Assembly (NCBI RefSeq): GCF_039595395.1
Contig: NZ_JBCNLP010000001.1
Coordinates: forward strand, 124,001 to 188,000
DNA: 64,000 bases
Origin: Novosphingobium sp.
Lineage (GTDB): Bacteria; Pseudomonadota; Alphaproteobacteria; Sphingomonadales; Sphingomonadaceae
Direction of reading: 5' to 3'
Position 1 is the stretch's first letter, and the number at the start of each line of letters is the position of its first letter. A program made the translations under genes and the position numbers. Under the pieces are notes generated by a model. The model saw nothing but the letters and a program-made list of their open reading frames with translations. It searched no databases and had not been told where the DNA came from. Shown here piece by piece: positions 7,586 to 16,693 of this stretch.

Positions 7586-8596
7586 ATGGCGGAAATAATC
7601 CCGGATTTCATGACGGTCGTCGGCTTCGAAGCCCCCGGCGGGCCCGAGGTTCTGCATCCCACACAGGCCCCGGTGCCCCATCCCGGTACGGGTCAGGTGC
7701 TGGTGAAGGTGGCCTATGCCGGGGTGAACCGCCCCGATGTGATACAGCGACAGGGCAATTATCCCCCGCCGCCGGGGGCCTCGCCGATTCCCGGACTGGA
7801 AATTTCGGGCAAAATCGTCGCGCTGGGCAAGGGCGTGGATGAGGCGCTGCTGGGCCAGCAAGTCTGCGCGCTGGTGACGGGCGGCGGCTATGCCGACTAT
7901 TGCCTGGCCGATGCGGCGCTGTGCCTGCCGGTGCCTGCGGGCCTGCCGCTCGATCAGGCGGCGGCTATCCCTGAAACGCTCTTCACCGTCTGGCACAATG
8001 TGTTCGAGCGCGGCTGGGCGCGCGAGGGTGAGACGATCCTGATTCACGGCGGCACCAGCGGGATCGGCACCACCGCGATCCAGCTCTGCAAGGCCTTCGA
8101 CATGACGGTGATCGTCACCTGCGGCGGCGCCGAGAAATGCGCCCGCGCGAAGGAGATCGGCGCCGATCACGCCATCGACTACCGCGATCAGGATTTCGTG
8201 GCCGAGGTGAAGCGAATCACCGAGGGCAAGGGTGTACAACTGGTGCTCGACATGGTGGCGGGCGACTATGTGGCCCGCAACATCGCCTGCCTCGCCGAGG
8301 ATGGTCGCCATGTCACCATCGCCGTGCAGGGCGGTGCCAAGGCCGAAGTGCCGATGTGGCTGGTGATGACCAAGCGCCTGACCCTGACCGGATCGACGAT
8401 GCGCGCGCGTGACGTGGGCTTCAAGGGGCTGGTCGCTCAGGAGATCCTGCGCAACGTCTGGCCGCTGATCGAGCGTGGCGCCTGCCGTCCGATCATGGAC
8501 CAGACCTTCGCCCTGCCCGCCGCCGCCGCCGCCCATGCGCGGATGGAGGCGGGCGACCATATCGGCAAGATCGTGCTGGAGGTGGCGCCCCAATGA
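7586..8596 (+). CDS. NAD(P)H-quinone oxidoreductase, zeta-crystallin/PIG3 type
   Basis: A 336-residue zinc-independent medium-chain dehydrogenase. GroES-like N-terminal domain with AYAGVNRPDVIQRQGNYPPPPGASPIPGLEISG, then a Rossmann domain with ILIHGGTSGIGTTAIQLCKA as the NADPH-binding loop. The PIG3-type YPPPPG signature points to quinone reduction by NADPH. Start at MAEIIPDF follows GGGG; a later ATG at 7610 has no ribosome-binding site. The GST gene overlaps its stop by four bases, so the two are co-translated. Divergent from DUF1192. Confidence 0.9.
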   Translation: MAEIIPDFMTVVGFEAPGGPEVLHPTQAPVPHPGTGQVLVKVAYAGVNRPDVIQRQGNYPPPPGASPIPGLEISGKIVALGKGVDEALLGQQVCALVTGGGYADYCLADAALCLPVPAGLPLDQAAAIPETLFTVWHNVFERGWAREGETILIHGGTSGIGTTAIQLCKAFDMTVIVTCGGAEKCARAKEIGADHAIDYRDQDFVAEVKRITEGKGVQLVLDMVAGDYVARNIACLAEDGRHVTIAVQGGAKAEVPMWLVMTKRLTLTGSTMRARDVGFKGLVAQEILRNVWPLIERGACRPIMDQTFALPAAAAAHARMEAGDHIGKIVLEVAPQ

Positions 8597-9219
8597 CCGA
8601 AACAAACAACGCCTTTGTTCTCCATGAAGATCCCTTCAGCGGCAATTGCTACAAGATCCGCCTGACCGCCGCGCTGGTCGGCGTGGAACTGGAGCGGCGC
8701 TTTTACGACATCACCAAGGGCGAGACCCGCACGCCGGAGTTCCTCGCCAAGGTCAACGCCAATGGCCGCATCCCGGTGCTGGAAATGGGCGACACGTTCC
8801 TGCCCGAAAGCGGCGCGGCCTGCTGGTATCTGGCTTATGGTTCGGCGCTGATCCCCACGGACCGCTTCGCGCAGGCCGACATGCTGCGCTGGATGTTCTT
8901 CGAGCAGTACAACCATGAGCCCAACGTCGCGACGCTGCGTTTCTGGCTCGGCAAGCTGGGCGAGGAGAACCTTTCCGACCAGCAGCGCGCCCAGCTTTCC
9001 GCCAAGCGCAGCGCCGGCGAAGCCGCCCTGCGCCTGATGGACGAGCATCTCGCCACCCATGACTGGTTTGTCGGCAACAGCATCACGCTGGCCGATATCG
9101 CCCTCTACGCCTACACCCATGTCTGCGAGCCGGGCGGCTTCCAACTGGCCGACTATCCGCATATCCAGCGGTGGATCGCCCGCGTGGCCGCCGTGCCGGG
9201 CTATGTGGCGATGGACTGA
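8593..9219 (+). CDS. Glutathione S-transferase family protein
   Basis: A 208-residue two-domain GST. The N-terminal thioredoxin fold has PFSGNCYKIRLTAALVG (active-site Ser/Cys region), NGRIPVLEMGD with the cis-Pro, and PESGAACWYL as the glutathione-binding motif. The C-terminal helical domain carries the N-capping box SITLADIALYAYTH. It overlaps the quinone oxidoreductase start-to-stop in ATGA, so the two probably form a detoxification pair for quinones or electrophiles; the substrate is not predictable. Confidence 0.9.
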   Translation: MTETNNAFVLHEDPFSGNCYKIRLTAALVGVELERRFYDITKGETRTPEFLAKVNANGRIPVLEMGDTFLPESGAACWYLAYGSALIPTDRFAQADMLRWMFFEQYNHEPNVATLRFWLGKLGEENLSDQQRAQLSAKRSAGEAALRLMDEHLATHDWFVGNSITLADIALYAYTHVCEPGGFQLADYPHIQRWIARVAAVPGYVAMD

Positions 9220-9298
9220 CCCATGGACTGAATCGTTGCCCCTGCAACAGACTCTGCTTGCCGGACGCGGTGATTTCGGATAGGCAACGCGGTTGAAG

Positions 9299-9331
9299 GG
9301 CCGCTCCGGTAAGGGGCGGCCTTGCTGTTTC
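9299..9331 (+). terminator. Intrinsic terminator after the GST gene
   Basis: GGCCGCTCC (9299-9307) and GGGGCGGCC (9313-9321) pair with one G-T, around loop GGTAA, followed by TTGCTGTTTC. It separates the oxidoreductase-GST pair from trcR. Confidence 0.65.
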
Positions 9332-9381
9332 TGTAGGGCCTGTCTCACCAGATTTCGCCCCAACGCGCCGGAGAAGATCCC

Positions 9382-10101
9382 GTGACCCAGCCCACCCCGC
9401 TGATGCCGCATGCAACGGCCTCGTGGCTCGTCGACAACACCGCGCTCACCTTTGAGCAGATCTCGGATTTCTGCGGGCTGCATATCCTCGAAGTGCAGGC
9501 CATGGCCGATGACCTGACCAGCGCCAAATACACCGGCCGCGATCCGCTCCGCTCGGGCGAGCTGACCAACGCCGAGATCGAGAAGGGTCAGAACGACCCC
9601 AACTATCGCCTCAAGATGTTCAAGGTGCCCGCCACCGTGAACCGCACCAAGGGCCCGCGCTACACGCCGGTGTCCAAGCGCCAGGACAAGCCCGACGGCA
9701 TCGCCTGGATCCTGCGCAACCACCCCGAAGTGTCGGACGCCCAGATCAGCAAGCTGATCGGCACCACCCGCCACACCATCGCCGCGATCCGCGACCGCAG
9801 CCACTGGAACATCGCCAACATCACGGCGAAGGATCCGGTGACCCTCGGCCTCAGCTCGCAGCGCGAGCTGGACGCGATGATCGCTAAGGCCGCCAAGGGC
9901 AAGCCCGACGATGAGGAAACCGCAGCACGCCTGGGCAGCGACCGCGAGGCGCTGATCGAGGAACTGCGCGCCGCCCGTCAGGCCCAGGCCCGCATCGCCT
10001 CGGAAGCCGCTCAGGAAGCCGAAGCCGCCGCATGGCTGGCCGCCAAGCGCGCCTCGGAGAACGAAGAGCAGCAGACGCCGCCTCCGGGCTGGGGCGAGTA
10101 A
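9382..10101 (+). CDS. trcR: Cell-cycle transcriptional regulator TrcR (DUF1013)
   Basis: A 239-residue DUF1013 protein. The N-terminal block TASWLVDNTALTFEQISDFCGLHILEVQAMADD, the linker GPRYTPVSKRQDKPDGIAWILRNHPE and the helix-turn-helix-like VSDAQISKLIGTTRHTIAAIRDRSHWN are near-invariant in alphaproteobacteria. In Caulobacter the family member TrcR is a cell-cycle-controlled protein linked to transcription. The C-terminus is an Ala/Glu-rich helix (about 195-235), likely coiled coil. It is monocistronic, with terminators on both sides. Confidence 0.92.
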   Translation: MTQPTPLMPHATASWLVDNTALTFEQISDFCGLHILEVQAMADDLTSAKYTGRDPLRSGELTNAEIEKGQNDPNYRLKMFKVPATVNRTKGPRYTPVSKRQDKPDGIAWILRNHPEVSDAQISKLIGTTRHTIAAIRDRSHWNIANITAKDPVTLGLSSQRELDAMIAKAAKGKPDDEETAARLGSDREALIEELRAARQAQARIASEAAQEAEAAAWLAAKRASENEEQQTPPPGWGE

Positions 10102-10126
10102 GCTTCGTTTTTTGAGCTAAGCATGA

Positions 10127-10158
10127 CCCCCGCAGGTTTCTGTGGGGGTTTTGTTTTT
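10127..10158 (+). terminator. Intrinsic terminator of trcR
   Basis: CCCCCGCAG (10127-10135) pairs with CTGTGGGGG (10140-10148) with one G-T, loop GTTT, followed by TTTTGTTTTT. A textbook rho-independent terminator 25 bases after the stop. Confidence 0.9.
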
Positions 10159-10180
10159 CAGGGATTTAGAAAAGTAGAAG

Positions 10181-10391
10181 ATGCGAGGGGGTTACCCCCT
10201 CGCGCTCCCATAACGTCTTCCGATGAAGCGGCAGTGGTGCCGATATGGTGCGCATTGGCTCTCCACCTGTACCACCTAAGGCGCCGCAGGCAGTGAATTT
10301 TAAGGCCTGCGGCGCGGCAAACCGAGCGCAAGGCCGAACCCTGTGCGCAAGGTAGACATTAAAGGGAGCGCGAGGGCGATGGCCCTCGCAT
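10181..10391. repeat. Intergenic palindromic element, copy D (subfamily I)
   Basis: Same architecture as copy C: left hairpin GCGAGGGGG/CCCCCTCGC, GCTCCCATAACGTCTTCCGATGA, inner palindrome GCGCCGCAGGC/GCCTGCGGCGC, GACATTAAAGGGAGC and right hairpin GCGAGGGC/GCCCTCGC. It follows the trcR terminator and precedes proA, in a 369-base gap, so it is not needed to end trcR transcription. The remaining 80 bases before proA show no clear signal. Confidence 0.9.
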
Positions 10392-10470
10392 TTCCTTCTT
10401 CCTGTCTTGAAACAGTCAAAAAAGACTCAACCCCTGACATATCCCCATATTCCTGCTAGGGGGCTGCACC

Positions 10471-11781
10471 ATGACCGACACGCAAACCGCCCAGATCGAA
10501 TCCGAGGCCCCCGCAGCAACCCATGCTGCGGAGACCCCAGAGGCGTTGATCGCCCGTCTGGCGAAAGCGGGCCGCGCGGCGCAGGCGCAATTGGCGCGGA
10601 TGACCACGGCACAGAAGGGCGCGGCTCTGATCGCCGCCGCCGAGGCGCTGCGTGCCGCCGAAACCGACATCCTCGCCGCCAATGACAAGGACATGGCAGC
10701 GGGCGCGGAGCGTGGCCTGTCGGGCGCGCTGCTGGACCGGCTGAAGCTTGATACCAAGCGCCTTGCGGGCATCGCCGATGCCGTGGCGCAGGTTGCCGCC
10801 CTGCCCGATCCCGTGGGTCAGGTGATCGATGCCTCCAGCCGCCCCAACGGGCTGGCGCTGAGCCGGGTGCGTGTGCCCATCGGCCTGATCGGCATCATCT
10901 ACGAGAGCCGCCCCAACGTCACCGCCGATGCGGCGGCGCTGTGCCTGGCCTCAGGCAATGCGGCGCTGCTGCGTGGCGGCACGGAGGCGGTGCATTCCAA
11001 CCGCGCCATCATGGCCGCCTTCCAGCGGGGCCTGGCCAAGGCGGGTGTGCCTGCCGAGGCCGTTCAACTCATCCCCACGCAGGACCGCGCGGCGGTGGGC
11101 GCCATGCTGACGGCGCAGGGCCTGATCGACATGATCGTCCCTCGCGGCGGCAAAAGCCTGGTCGAGCGCGTGCAGAATGACGCCCGCGTTCCGGTGCTCG
11201 CCCATCTCGACGGTATCTGCCACACTTATCTGCACGCCAGCGCCGATGTGGCCATGGCGCGCTCGATCGTGCTGAACGCCAAGCTGCGCCGCACCGGCAT
11301 CTGCGGCTCGATGGAAACGCTGCTGATCGATGCGGCCTTCCCGGCGGCTCAGGCGGTGGTGGCCGATCTGCTCGATGCGGGCTGCGAGATTCGCGGTGAC
11401 GCGCGCGCCCGCGCTCTCGATCCGCGCATCCTGCCCGCCAGCGATGCGGATTGGGACACCGAATATCTCGACGCCATTCTCTCGGTGGCGATTGTCGATG
11501 GTCTGGACGCGGCATTGGCGCATATCGATGCGCATTCCAGCCGCCACACCGATGCCATCGTCACCAGCGATGACGCCGTGGCTGAGGAGTTCCTCACTCG
11601 CGTCGACAGCGCCATCGTCATGGTCAATGCCTCCAGCCAGTTCGCCGATGGCGGCGAGTTCGGCCTGGGCGCGGAGATCGGCATCGCCACCGGGCGCCTG
11701 CATGCGCGCGGCCCGGTCGCGCTGGAGGGGCTCACCACCTACAAGTGGCTGGTGCGCGGAACCGGGCAGACACGCCCGTAA
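10471..11781 (+). CDS. proA: Gamma-glutamyl phosphate reductase
   Basis: Reduces gamma-glutamyl phosphate to glutamate semialdehyde with NADPH, second step of proline synthesis, cytosolic. 436 residues of the aldehyde dehydrogenase superfamily. The catalytic cysteine is C278 in RRTGICGSMETLL; IGLIGIIYESRPNVTADA and LLRGGTEAVHSN are ProA-specific. The N-terminal 20 residues (acidic, Ala-rich) are a family-variable extension. AGGGGG lies 8 bases before the ATG. proB is not adjacent. It heads a plus-strand run with nadD, rsfS, rlmH and the EnvC-like gene, an order common in alphaproteobacteria. Confidence 0.96.
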   Translation: MTDTQTAQIESEAPAATHAAETPEALIARLAKAGRAAQAQLARMTTAQKGAALIAAAEALRAAETDILAANDKDMAAGAERGLSGALLDRLKLDTKRLAGIADAVAQVAALPDPVGQVIDASSRPNGLALSRVRVPIGLIGIIYESRPNVTADAAALCLASGNAALLRGGTEAVHSNRAIMAAFQRGLAKAGVPAEAVQLIPTQDRAAVGAMLTAQGLIDMIVPRGGKSLVERVQNDARVPVLAHLDGICHTYLHASADVAMARSIVLNAKLRRTGICGSMETLLIDAAFPAAQAVVADLLDAGCEIRGDARARALDPRILPASDADWDTEYLDAILSVAIVDGLDAALAHIDAHSSRHTDAIVTSDDAVAEEFLTRVDSAIVMVNASSQFADGGEFGLGAEIGIATGRLHARGPVALEGLTTYKWLVRGTGQTRP

Positions 11782-11793
11782 CGCACTGACCTC

Positions 11794-12480
11794 ATGAGAC
11801 GCATCGGCATATTGGGCGGGTCGTTCAACCCGGCCCATGGCGGACATCGCCGCATCAGCCTTGGCGCGCTCCGCGCGCTGGGGCTGGATGAGGTGTGGTG
11901 GCTGGTCTCCCCGGGCAATCCGCTGAAACCGGTGGAGGGCATGGCCCCCCTGCCCCGGCGCTTTGCCTCCGCCGTCAAGCAGGCCCGCCTTGCGCGAATC
12001 CGCGTCACCGCCATCGAGCGGGAGTTCGGTACGCGCTATACGGCCGATACGCTCAAGGCCCTGCGTCGGCGCTATCCCAGCGACCGGTTTATCTGGATCA
12101 TGGGGGCAGACAATCTGGCGCAATTCCACCAATGGCACCGCTGGCGCGATATGGCGCGGGCGATGCCGATTGCGGTTGTCGCCCGTCCGGGTTATGATGG
12201 CGCTGCCCTGGCCGCCCCGGCCATGGCCTGGCTGGGCCGTTTCCGGCGGCCTGTGGCCAGTGTGGTCAACCGGATTGACTGGAGCGCGCCGGCCCTGGTG
12301 CTTCTGGCCTTCGATCCCGATCCACGTTCGGCCAGCGCCATCCGGCAGGCCGATCCGCTCTGGGCTCAAACGCCCGGAAACGGGCCTTTGGCCCTGCGTG
12401 ATGGGTTGACCCACCGTTTGATTTCTTCCGCACCTTCTTCAACCATCGGCCGCCCGGCGGCCCTTTCAACGCGCCCTTAA
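11794..12480 (+). CDS. nadD: Nicotinate-nucleotide adenylyltransferase
   Basis: Transfers AMP from ATP to nicotinate mononucleotide, making deamido-NAD in NAD synthesis. 228 residues. The nucleotidyltransferase motif is GGSFNPAHGGHRRI (HxGH-like, here GGH) and the second motif is FIWIMGADNLAQFHQWHRW. A C-terminal 20-residue Ser/Pro-rich tail follows the usual end. The start lies 12 bases after proA. The stop codon TAA overlaps AAGGAG, the ribosome-binding sequence for rsfS. Confidence 0.94.
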   Translation: MRRIGILGGSFNPAHGGHRRISLGALRALGLDEVWWLVSPGNPLKPVEGMAPLPRRFASAVKQARLARIRVTAIEREFGTRYTADTLKALRRRYPSDRFIWIMGADNLAQFHQWHRWRDMARAMPIAVVARPGYDGAALAAPAMAWLGRFRRPVASVVNRIDWSAPALVLLAFDPDPRSASAIRQADPLWAQTPGNGPLALRDGLTHRLISSAPSSTIGRPAALSTRP

Positions 12481-12498
12481 GGAGTGCTTATCCTCTCA

Positions 12499-12903
12499 AT
12501 GAACGAGCCTGTCCCCCAATCCCCCGCCGCCTCTACAGGCGCCCCTGCCCCGCTTCCGGCCTCTGAGCCGGGTTCGCTTCACGAGCTGGTGCTGAACTCG
12601 CTCGATGACGATCAGGCGCAGGAAATCGTCTCCATCCCGCTCGAAGGCAAGACCACGATCGCCGACCATATGGTGATCGCCTCGGGCCGCTCGACCCGTC
12701 AGGTCGCCGCCATGGCGCAGAAGCTGGCCGAGCGCGTGAAGCATGGCGGTTTCGGCCATGTCCGCATCGAGGGTCTGCCCGCTGCCGACTGGGTGCTGAT
12801 CGACTGCGGCGATGTGGTGGTTCATCTGTTCCGCCCCGAAGTGCGCAGCTTCTACAATCTGGAGCGTATGTGGGCCTTTGGCGGCGCCTCGGCTGCTGCC
12901 TGA
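12499..12903 (+). CDS. rsfS: Ribosomal silencing factor RsfS
   Basis: Binds ribosomal protein uL14 and blocks subunit joining when nutrients are short. The RsfS/Iojap core is visible: LVLNSLDDDQAQEIVSIPLEGKTTIADHMVIASGRSTRQV, ADWVLIDCGDVVVHLF and FYNLERMW. The N-terminal 30 residues are Pro/Ala-rich and variable. The ATG at 12499 gives 134 residues. A GTG at 12484 is possible but overlaps the AAGGAG that would serve as ribosome-binding site, so the ATG is preferred although its spacing (14) is long. Confidence 0.93.
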   Translation: MNEPVPQSPAASTGAPAPLPASEPGSLHELVLNSLDDDQAQEIVSIPLEGKTTIADHMVIASGRSTRQVAAMAQKLAERVKHGGFGHVRIEGLPAADWVLIDCGDVVVHLFRPEVRSFYNLERMWAFGGASAAA

Positions 12904-12952
12904 CCCATCGGCGTCCCTGACCGGACCAATGCGCTAGGAACAAGGGGCGCGC

Positions 12953-13375
12953 ATGCTGCTGCATATCATCGCGCGGGGGCGGATTGGCCGCTCCAGCGAG
13001 GGGGAGATGGTCGAGCGCTACCTCAAGCGCATCGCCTGGCCGGTGAAGCATACCGAGCTTCCCGATCGTGGCGGCGCGATCCCCGCGCATCAGACCCCGG
13101 TGCGCAACGTGCTGCTCGACGAGCGCGGCAAGCAGATCTCCTCGGAGGATTTCGCCGCGCTGCTGGGCCGCTGGCGCGACGATGGCGTGCGTGAGTGCCG
13201 CTTCCTGATCGGCGCGGCGGATGGCCATGGCGATGCGGCGCGCGCCCATGCCGATCTGCTGCTGGGGTTCGGCGCGATGACCTGGCCGCATATGATGGCC
13301 CGCGCCATGCTGGCCGAGCAATTGTGGCGCGCGACCAGCATTCTGGCCGGCCATCCCTATCACCGGGCCGGTTGA
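12953..13375 (+). CDS. rlmH: 23S rRNA (pseudouridine-1915-N3) methyltransferase RlmH
   Basis: A 140-residue SPOUT-class enzyme that methylates pseudouridine 1915 in helix 69 of 23S rRNA. The signature segments are VLLDERGKQISSEDFAALL, FLIGAADG and the C-terminal knot MTWPHMMARAMLAEQLWRA followed by GHPYHR. Normally about 155 residues; the N-terminus here is slightly short but starts in the expected strand (LLHIIARG). It follows rsfS by 49 bases and its stop overlaps the start of the EnvC-like gene (TGATG). Confidence 0.95.
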   Translation: MLLHIIARGRIGRSSEGEMVERYLKRIAWPVKHTELPDRGGAIPAHQTPVRNVLLDERGKQISSEDFAALLGRWRDDGVRECRFLIGAADGHGDAARAHADLLLGFGAMTWPHMMARAMLAEQLWRATSILAGHPYHRAG

Positions 13376-14595
13376 TGCGCAGAGGTCTGTGGATCGCGAC
13401 GGCTGGCGTGGCGGCTCTGGTTGCGGCCACCGTCATGGCGCAGGGCACGATCCCCGGCCTCACTGCGGGTGACGATCCGGCGCAGGCTCGCCGCCAGTTG
13501 CTCGATGCCAAGGCTGCGGCGCAAGCCGCCGGAGTCCGCGCCGAAAAGCTCGAAGCCGATGCGCGCAACGCCAATGCCGCCGCCGACCACACCGCGCGCG
13601 AAGCCGCCGCCGTTGCCGCGCGCATTCAGCAGGCCGAATCCGAAATCGCCGCCGACGAAGCCAGCATCCGCCTGATCGAGCAGCAGCGCGCGGCCTTGTC
13701 GGCGACTCTGGCCCGGCGCCAGCAGCCTTTGCTGAAGCTGACGGGGGCCTTGCAGCATCTCTCGCGCCGTCCCTTGATCGTGTCCTTGCTGCGGCCCGGT
13801 TCGGTGCAGGATGCGGCGCATCTGCGCGCGCTGCTCGCCACCATGATGCCCGAGGTGCGCCAGCGCACGGCGGCGTTGCGGCAGGAGATCGACAAGGCCC
13901 GAGCCCTCGCCGCGCAGCAGCGCAAGGCGCAGGCCACGCTGATTGCCGGGCGGAAGGATCTGGGCGACCGCAAGCAGGCGCTCTCCGCGCTGGAAACGCG
14001 CCAGCGTCTGGCCGCGCGCGATGTCTCGGGCAGCGCGGATCGTGAATCGGAGCGCGCTCTGGCGCTGGCCGAACAGGCGCGCGATCTCGGTGGTCTGCTC
14101 GACACGTTGGACAAGGCGGCGGGCCTGCGTGAGAAGCTGGCCCACCTCCCCGGCCCGATCATCCGCCCCGACCGCCCCGAAGCCACCCAGGCCAGCGAGG
14201 AGGAGGATCACACCCCTGCCCCCGCCCGCCTGGCCGATTACATCCTGCCGGTCGCCGGGCGTCTGGTCGCAGGGTTCGGCGCCAGCAGCAATGGCGCGGC
14301 CTCTCGCGGGATTTCTCTGGCCGTGCCTGCGGGCGCGCAATTGGTCACACCCGCGCCGGGGCGGGTCGCCTTTGCCGGGCCCTATCCGGGCTATGGCCAG
14401 ATCACGATCATCGAGCATGACGGCGGCTGGACCAGCCTTGTCACCGGCCTTGGTCGCGTCGATGTGCGGGTGGGCGACAGGCTGGTGGCAGGCGCGCCGC
14501 TGGGTCTGGCCGGGCCGGGGCGCCCGGTGGTGGGGCTGGAACTGCGCAAGGATGGCCAGCCTGCCAATCCGCTCGACCAGATTGTGCGGCGTTGA
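13375..14595 (+). CDS. EnvC-like murein hydrolase activator (degenerate M23)
   Basis: 406 residues with an N-terminal signal peptide (MRRGLWIATAGVAALVAATVMAQG), a long Ala/Glu/Arg-rich coiled coil (about 25-250) and a C-terminal LytM/M23 fold (about 290-406). The fold is recognisable (VPAGAQLVTPAPGRVAFAGPYPGYGQITIIEH, VGDRLVAGAPLG, LELRKDGQPANPLDQI), but the zinc-ligand His/Asp pair and the HxH are replaced (SRGIS, GLEL). That matches EnvC, which does not cut peptidoglycan itself but activates amidases at the septum. It starts on the stop of rlmH. Confidence 0.85.
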   Translation: MRRGLWIATAGVAALVAATVMAQGTIPGLTAGDDPAQARRQLLDAKAAAQAAGVRAEKLEADARNANAAADHTAREAAAVAARIQQAESEIAADEASIRLIEQQRAALSATLARRQQPLLKLTGALQHLSRRPLIVSLLRPGSVQDAAHLRALLATMMPEVRQRTAALRQEIDKARALAAQQRKAQATLIAGRKDLGDRKQALSALETRQRLAARDVSGSADRESERALALAEQARDLGGLLDTLDKAAGLREKLAHLPGPIIRPDRPEATQASEEEDHTPAPARLADYILPVAGRLVAGFGASSNGAASRGISLAVPAGAQLVTPAPGRVAFAGPYPGYGQITIIEHDGGWTSLVTGLGRVDVRVGDRLVAGAPLGLAGPGRPVVGLELRKDGQPANPLDQIVRR

Positions 14596-14606
14596 GAGTT
14601 TGTTTG

Positions 14607-14632
14607 AAAATCCGGCGGAAGAGCCGGATTTT
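14607..14632 (+). terminator. Terminator-like hairpin after the EnvC-like gene
   Basis: AAAATCCGGC (14607-14616) and GCCGGATTTT (14623-14632) pair perfectly over 10 bases with loop GGAAGA. The T run is inside the descending arm. It ends the proA run and precedes the 217-base ctpA upstream region, in which no further signal is clear. Confidence 0.7.
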
Positions 14633-14849
14633 GCGGCACCGGCCCGCTCCCCCGCCCGGCCACCCAGAGGATACCGCCGTCAGGGTAACCGGGCAGGGTA
14701 GCGGGCCGCTACCGCGTGCACGATCAACCTGTTCTTGCCCCCCGAAAAGCAATTCAGGAACATCGGGCGGGGTTAACACCTTGATCCATCTGGCGCTGGC
14801 CCGCGTGAGCGGCTAGACTCGATCCTTAAAGCAGTTGAAAGGCCCCGAA

Positions 14850-16211
14850 ATGCGTTTGAACGGGATGCGCTCCAGTCTTGCCACGACCTTTCGTGCCGCC
14901 CTGTTGCTGGGCACGGTGGCGCTGGTGCCGGCCACCACGGCGGCCCTCTCGGCGGTGGACGGGCGCGTGGCGCCGCAATTCGGGCGCCTGTTCGACGTCT
15001 ACCGGCTGGTGAAGGCCAATTACGTCGACCAGACCGATGACGACAAGCTGGTGAAGGGCGCCATCGACGGCATGCTGGCCAGCCTCGATCCGCATTCGGC
15101 CTATCTCGAAGGCTCCAGCCTCGACCGGCTGCGCACGATGATCGACGGCAATTATCAGGGCCTTGGCCTCTCCGTGGTGATGGATGAGGGCACGGTGAAG
15201 GTCGTCTCGCCCATGAAGGGCAGCCCCGCCGAAAAGGCCGGGATCAAGCCGGGCGACTACATCACGCACCTTGATGGCAAGCTGATCTATGGCGGCGATC
15301 TGGACGATGCGGTCAACAAGATGCGTGGCCCGCCGGGCACCAGCATCCGCCTGACCATCTACCGCCCCGGCCGCGACGGCACCTTCGATGTGACCGTGAC
15401 GCGGGCGACCATCGACTTGAAGCCCGTCACCTCGCAGCTCGACGGCAGCGTTGGCGTGATCTCGGTGAATGAGTTCTCCACCAATGTCGGGCGCGATGTC
15501 TATCAGGCGATCCAGACGCTGCGCGCGCAATCGGGCAACAAGCTGACCGGCCTGATCCTCGACCTGCGCGGCAATCCGGGCGGCGAGCTGGATGAAGCGG
15601 TGGCCCTGTCCGACCTGTTCCTGACCAAGGGCGATATCGTCTCGCAGCGCGGGCGCGTGGCCTCTGAAAACGCGGTCTGGCATGCCGAGACGGTCTTCCC
15701 CGGCGATGCCGCCAAGGGGCTGCCCATCGTGGTGCTGATCGATGCGGGCACGGCTTCGGCCTCCGAGATCGTCGCGGGCGCGCTGCAGGACCAGCATCGC
15801 GCGCTGGTCATGGGTGAGCGCAGCTTCGGCAAGGGCAGCGTGCAGACGATGATCCCGCTCGACAAGGATCACGCCGTCAAGCTGACCACCGCGCGTTACT
15901 ACACGCCCAGCGGCCATTCGGTGCAGGAGGGCGGCATCCACCCCGATATCCGCGTGCCTCAGCTCACCGATCCCGACGCCCGCCGCCGCAACGAGCTGGC
16001 CGAGCGCGAGAGCGATCTGGCCCGCCACCTTGTCAACGAGGTGGGCATCGATGACAAGAAGCTGGAAAACGACCTGAAGGACGATCCGCGCTTCAAGCTG
16101 ACCGCCGATGAGCTGAAGGCCAAGGGCATCAAGGACTTCCAGCTCTGGTATGCCGAGGAGACGCTGAAGCACACCGGCGGCCTGCCGCCTCAGGCCAAAG
16201 CCGCGAAATAG
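14850..16211 (+). CDS. Carboxy-terminal processing peptidase (S41, CtpA type)
   Basis: A periplasmic serine protease of 453 residues that trims or degrades envelope proteins. N-terminal signal/anchor (RAALLLGTVALVPATTAALS), PDZ domain (about 85-170, GLGLSVVMDEGTVKVVSP...AGIKPGDYI), then the S41 domain with a Ser/Lys dyad: the Ser in GTASASEIVAGALQD and the Lys in ERSFGKGSVQT. The ATG at 14850 has AAAGG 7 bases upstream; a TTG at 14835 would swallow that site. It is followed within 12 bases by dsbB. Confidence 0.92.
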   Translation: MRLNGMRSSLATTFRAALLLGTVALVPATTAALSAVDGRVAPQFGRLFDVYRLVKANYVDQTDDDKLVKGAIDGMLASLDPHSAYLEGSSLDRLRTMIDGNYQGLGLSVVMDEGTVKVVSPMKGSPAEKAGIKPGDYITHLDGKLIYGGDLDDAVNKMRGPPGTSIRLTIYRPGRDGTFDVTVTRATIDLKPVTSQLDGSVGVISVNEFSTNVGRDVYQAIQTLRAQSGNKLTGLILDLRGNPGGELDEAVALSDLFLTKGDIVSQRGRVASENAVWHAETVFPGDAAKGLPIVVLIDAGTASASEIVAGALQDQHRALVMGERSFGKGSVQTMIPLDKDHAVKLTTARYYTPSGHSVQEGGIHPDIRVPQLTDPDARRRNELAERESDLARHLVNEVGIDDKKLENDLKDDPRFKLTADELKAKGIKDFQLWYAEETLKHTGGLPPQAKAAK

Positions 16212-16222
16212 GGATAGCACGG

Positions 16223-16690
16223 ATGGCGAATGTGAATCTGGCCCGCGCGGTGGCGCTGGTGGTGCCTGCGGCGCTGGTTGGCGGGGCCTATGCTTCGCAA
16301 TATTTGGGCGGGCTGTTCCCCTGCGAAATGTGCTGGTGGCAGCGCTACGCCCATTTCGCGGCGATCGGCTTTGCGGCGGCGGCTTTCGTGCTGCCCGCCA
16401 AGCGGTTGTGGGTGGCGCTGGCCGGGCTGGCGATCGCCGTTTCGGCGCTGATCGGCGGCTACCATGCGGGCGTCGAGTATGGCTGGTTCAAAGGCCTCAC
16501 CGAATGCACCACGCTGGTCAAGTTCGGCGCCGGCAGCGATCCGCTTCAGGCCATTCTCAACGCGCCGATCATCCGCTGCGATGTCGTGCAGTGGAAGATT
16601 TTCGGCATTTCGCTGGCCGGGTTCAACTTCATCCTGTCGGCACTGGGCGCGGGGGCGGTCTTCACGCTGCTCTTCCGCAAGAAGGCGTGA
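16223..16690 (+). CDS. dsbB: Disulfide bond formation protein B
   Basis: A 155-residue inner-membrane protein with four predicted helices. It reoxidises DsbA with quinone. The first cysteine pair is C34-C37 (PCEMCWWQRY, the family signature) and the second periplasmic pair is C95 and C119 (TECTT, IIRCD). It lies 11 bases after ctpA and 3 bases before coq7, so it is part of a ctpA-dsbB-coq7 operon joining envelope quality control with quinone synthesis. Confidence 0.92.
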   Translation: MANVNLARAVALVVPAALVGGAYASQYLGGLFPCEMCWWQRYAHFAAIGFAAAAFVLPAKRLWVALAGLAIAVSALIGGYHAGVEYGWFKGLTECTTLVKFGAGSDPLQAILNAPIIRCDVVQWKIFGISLAGFNFILSALGAGAVFTLLFRKKA

Positions 16691-16693
16691 ACC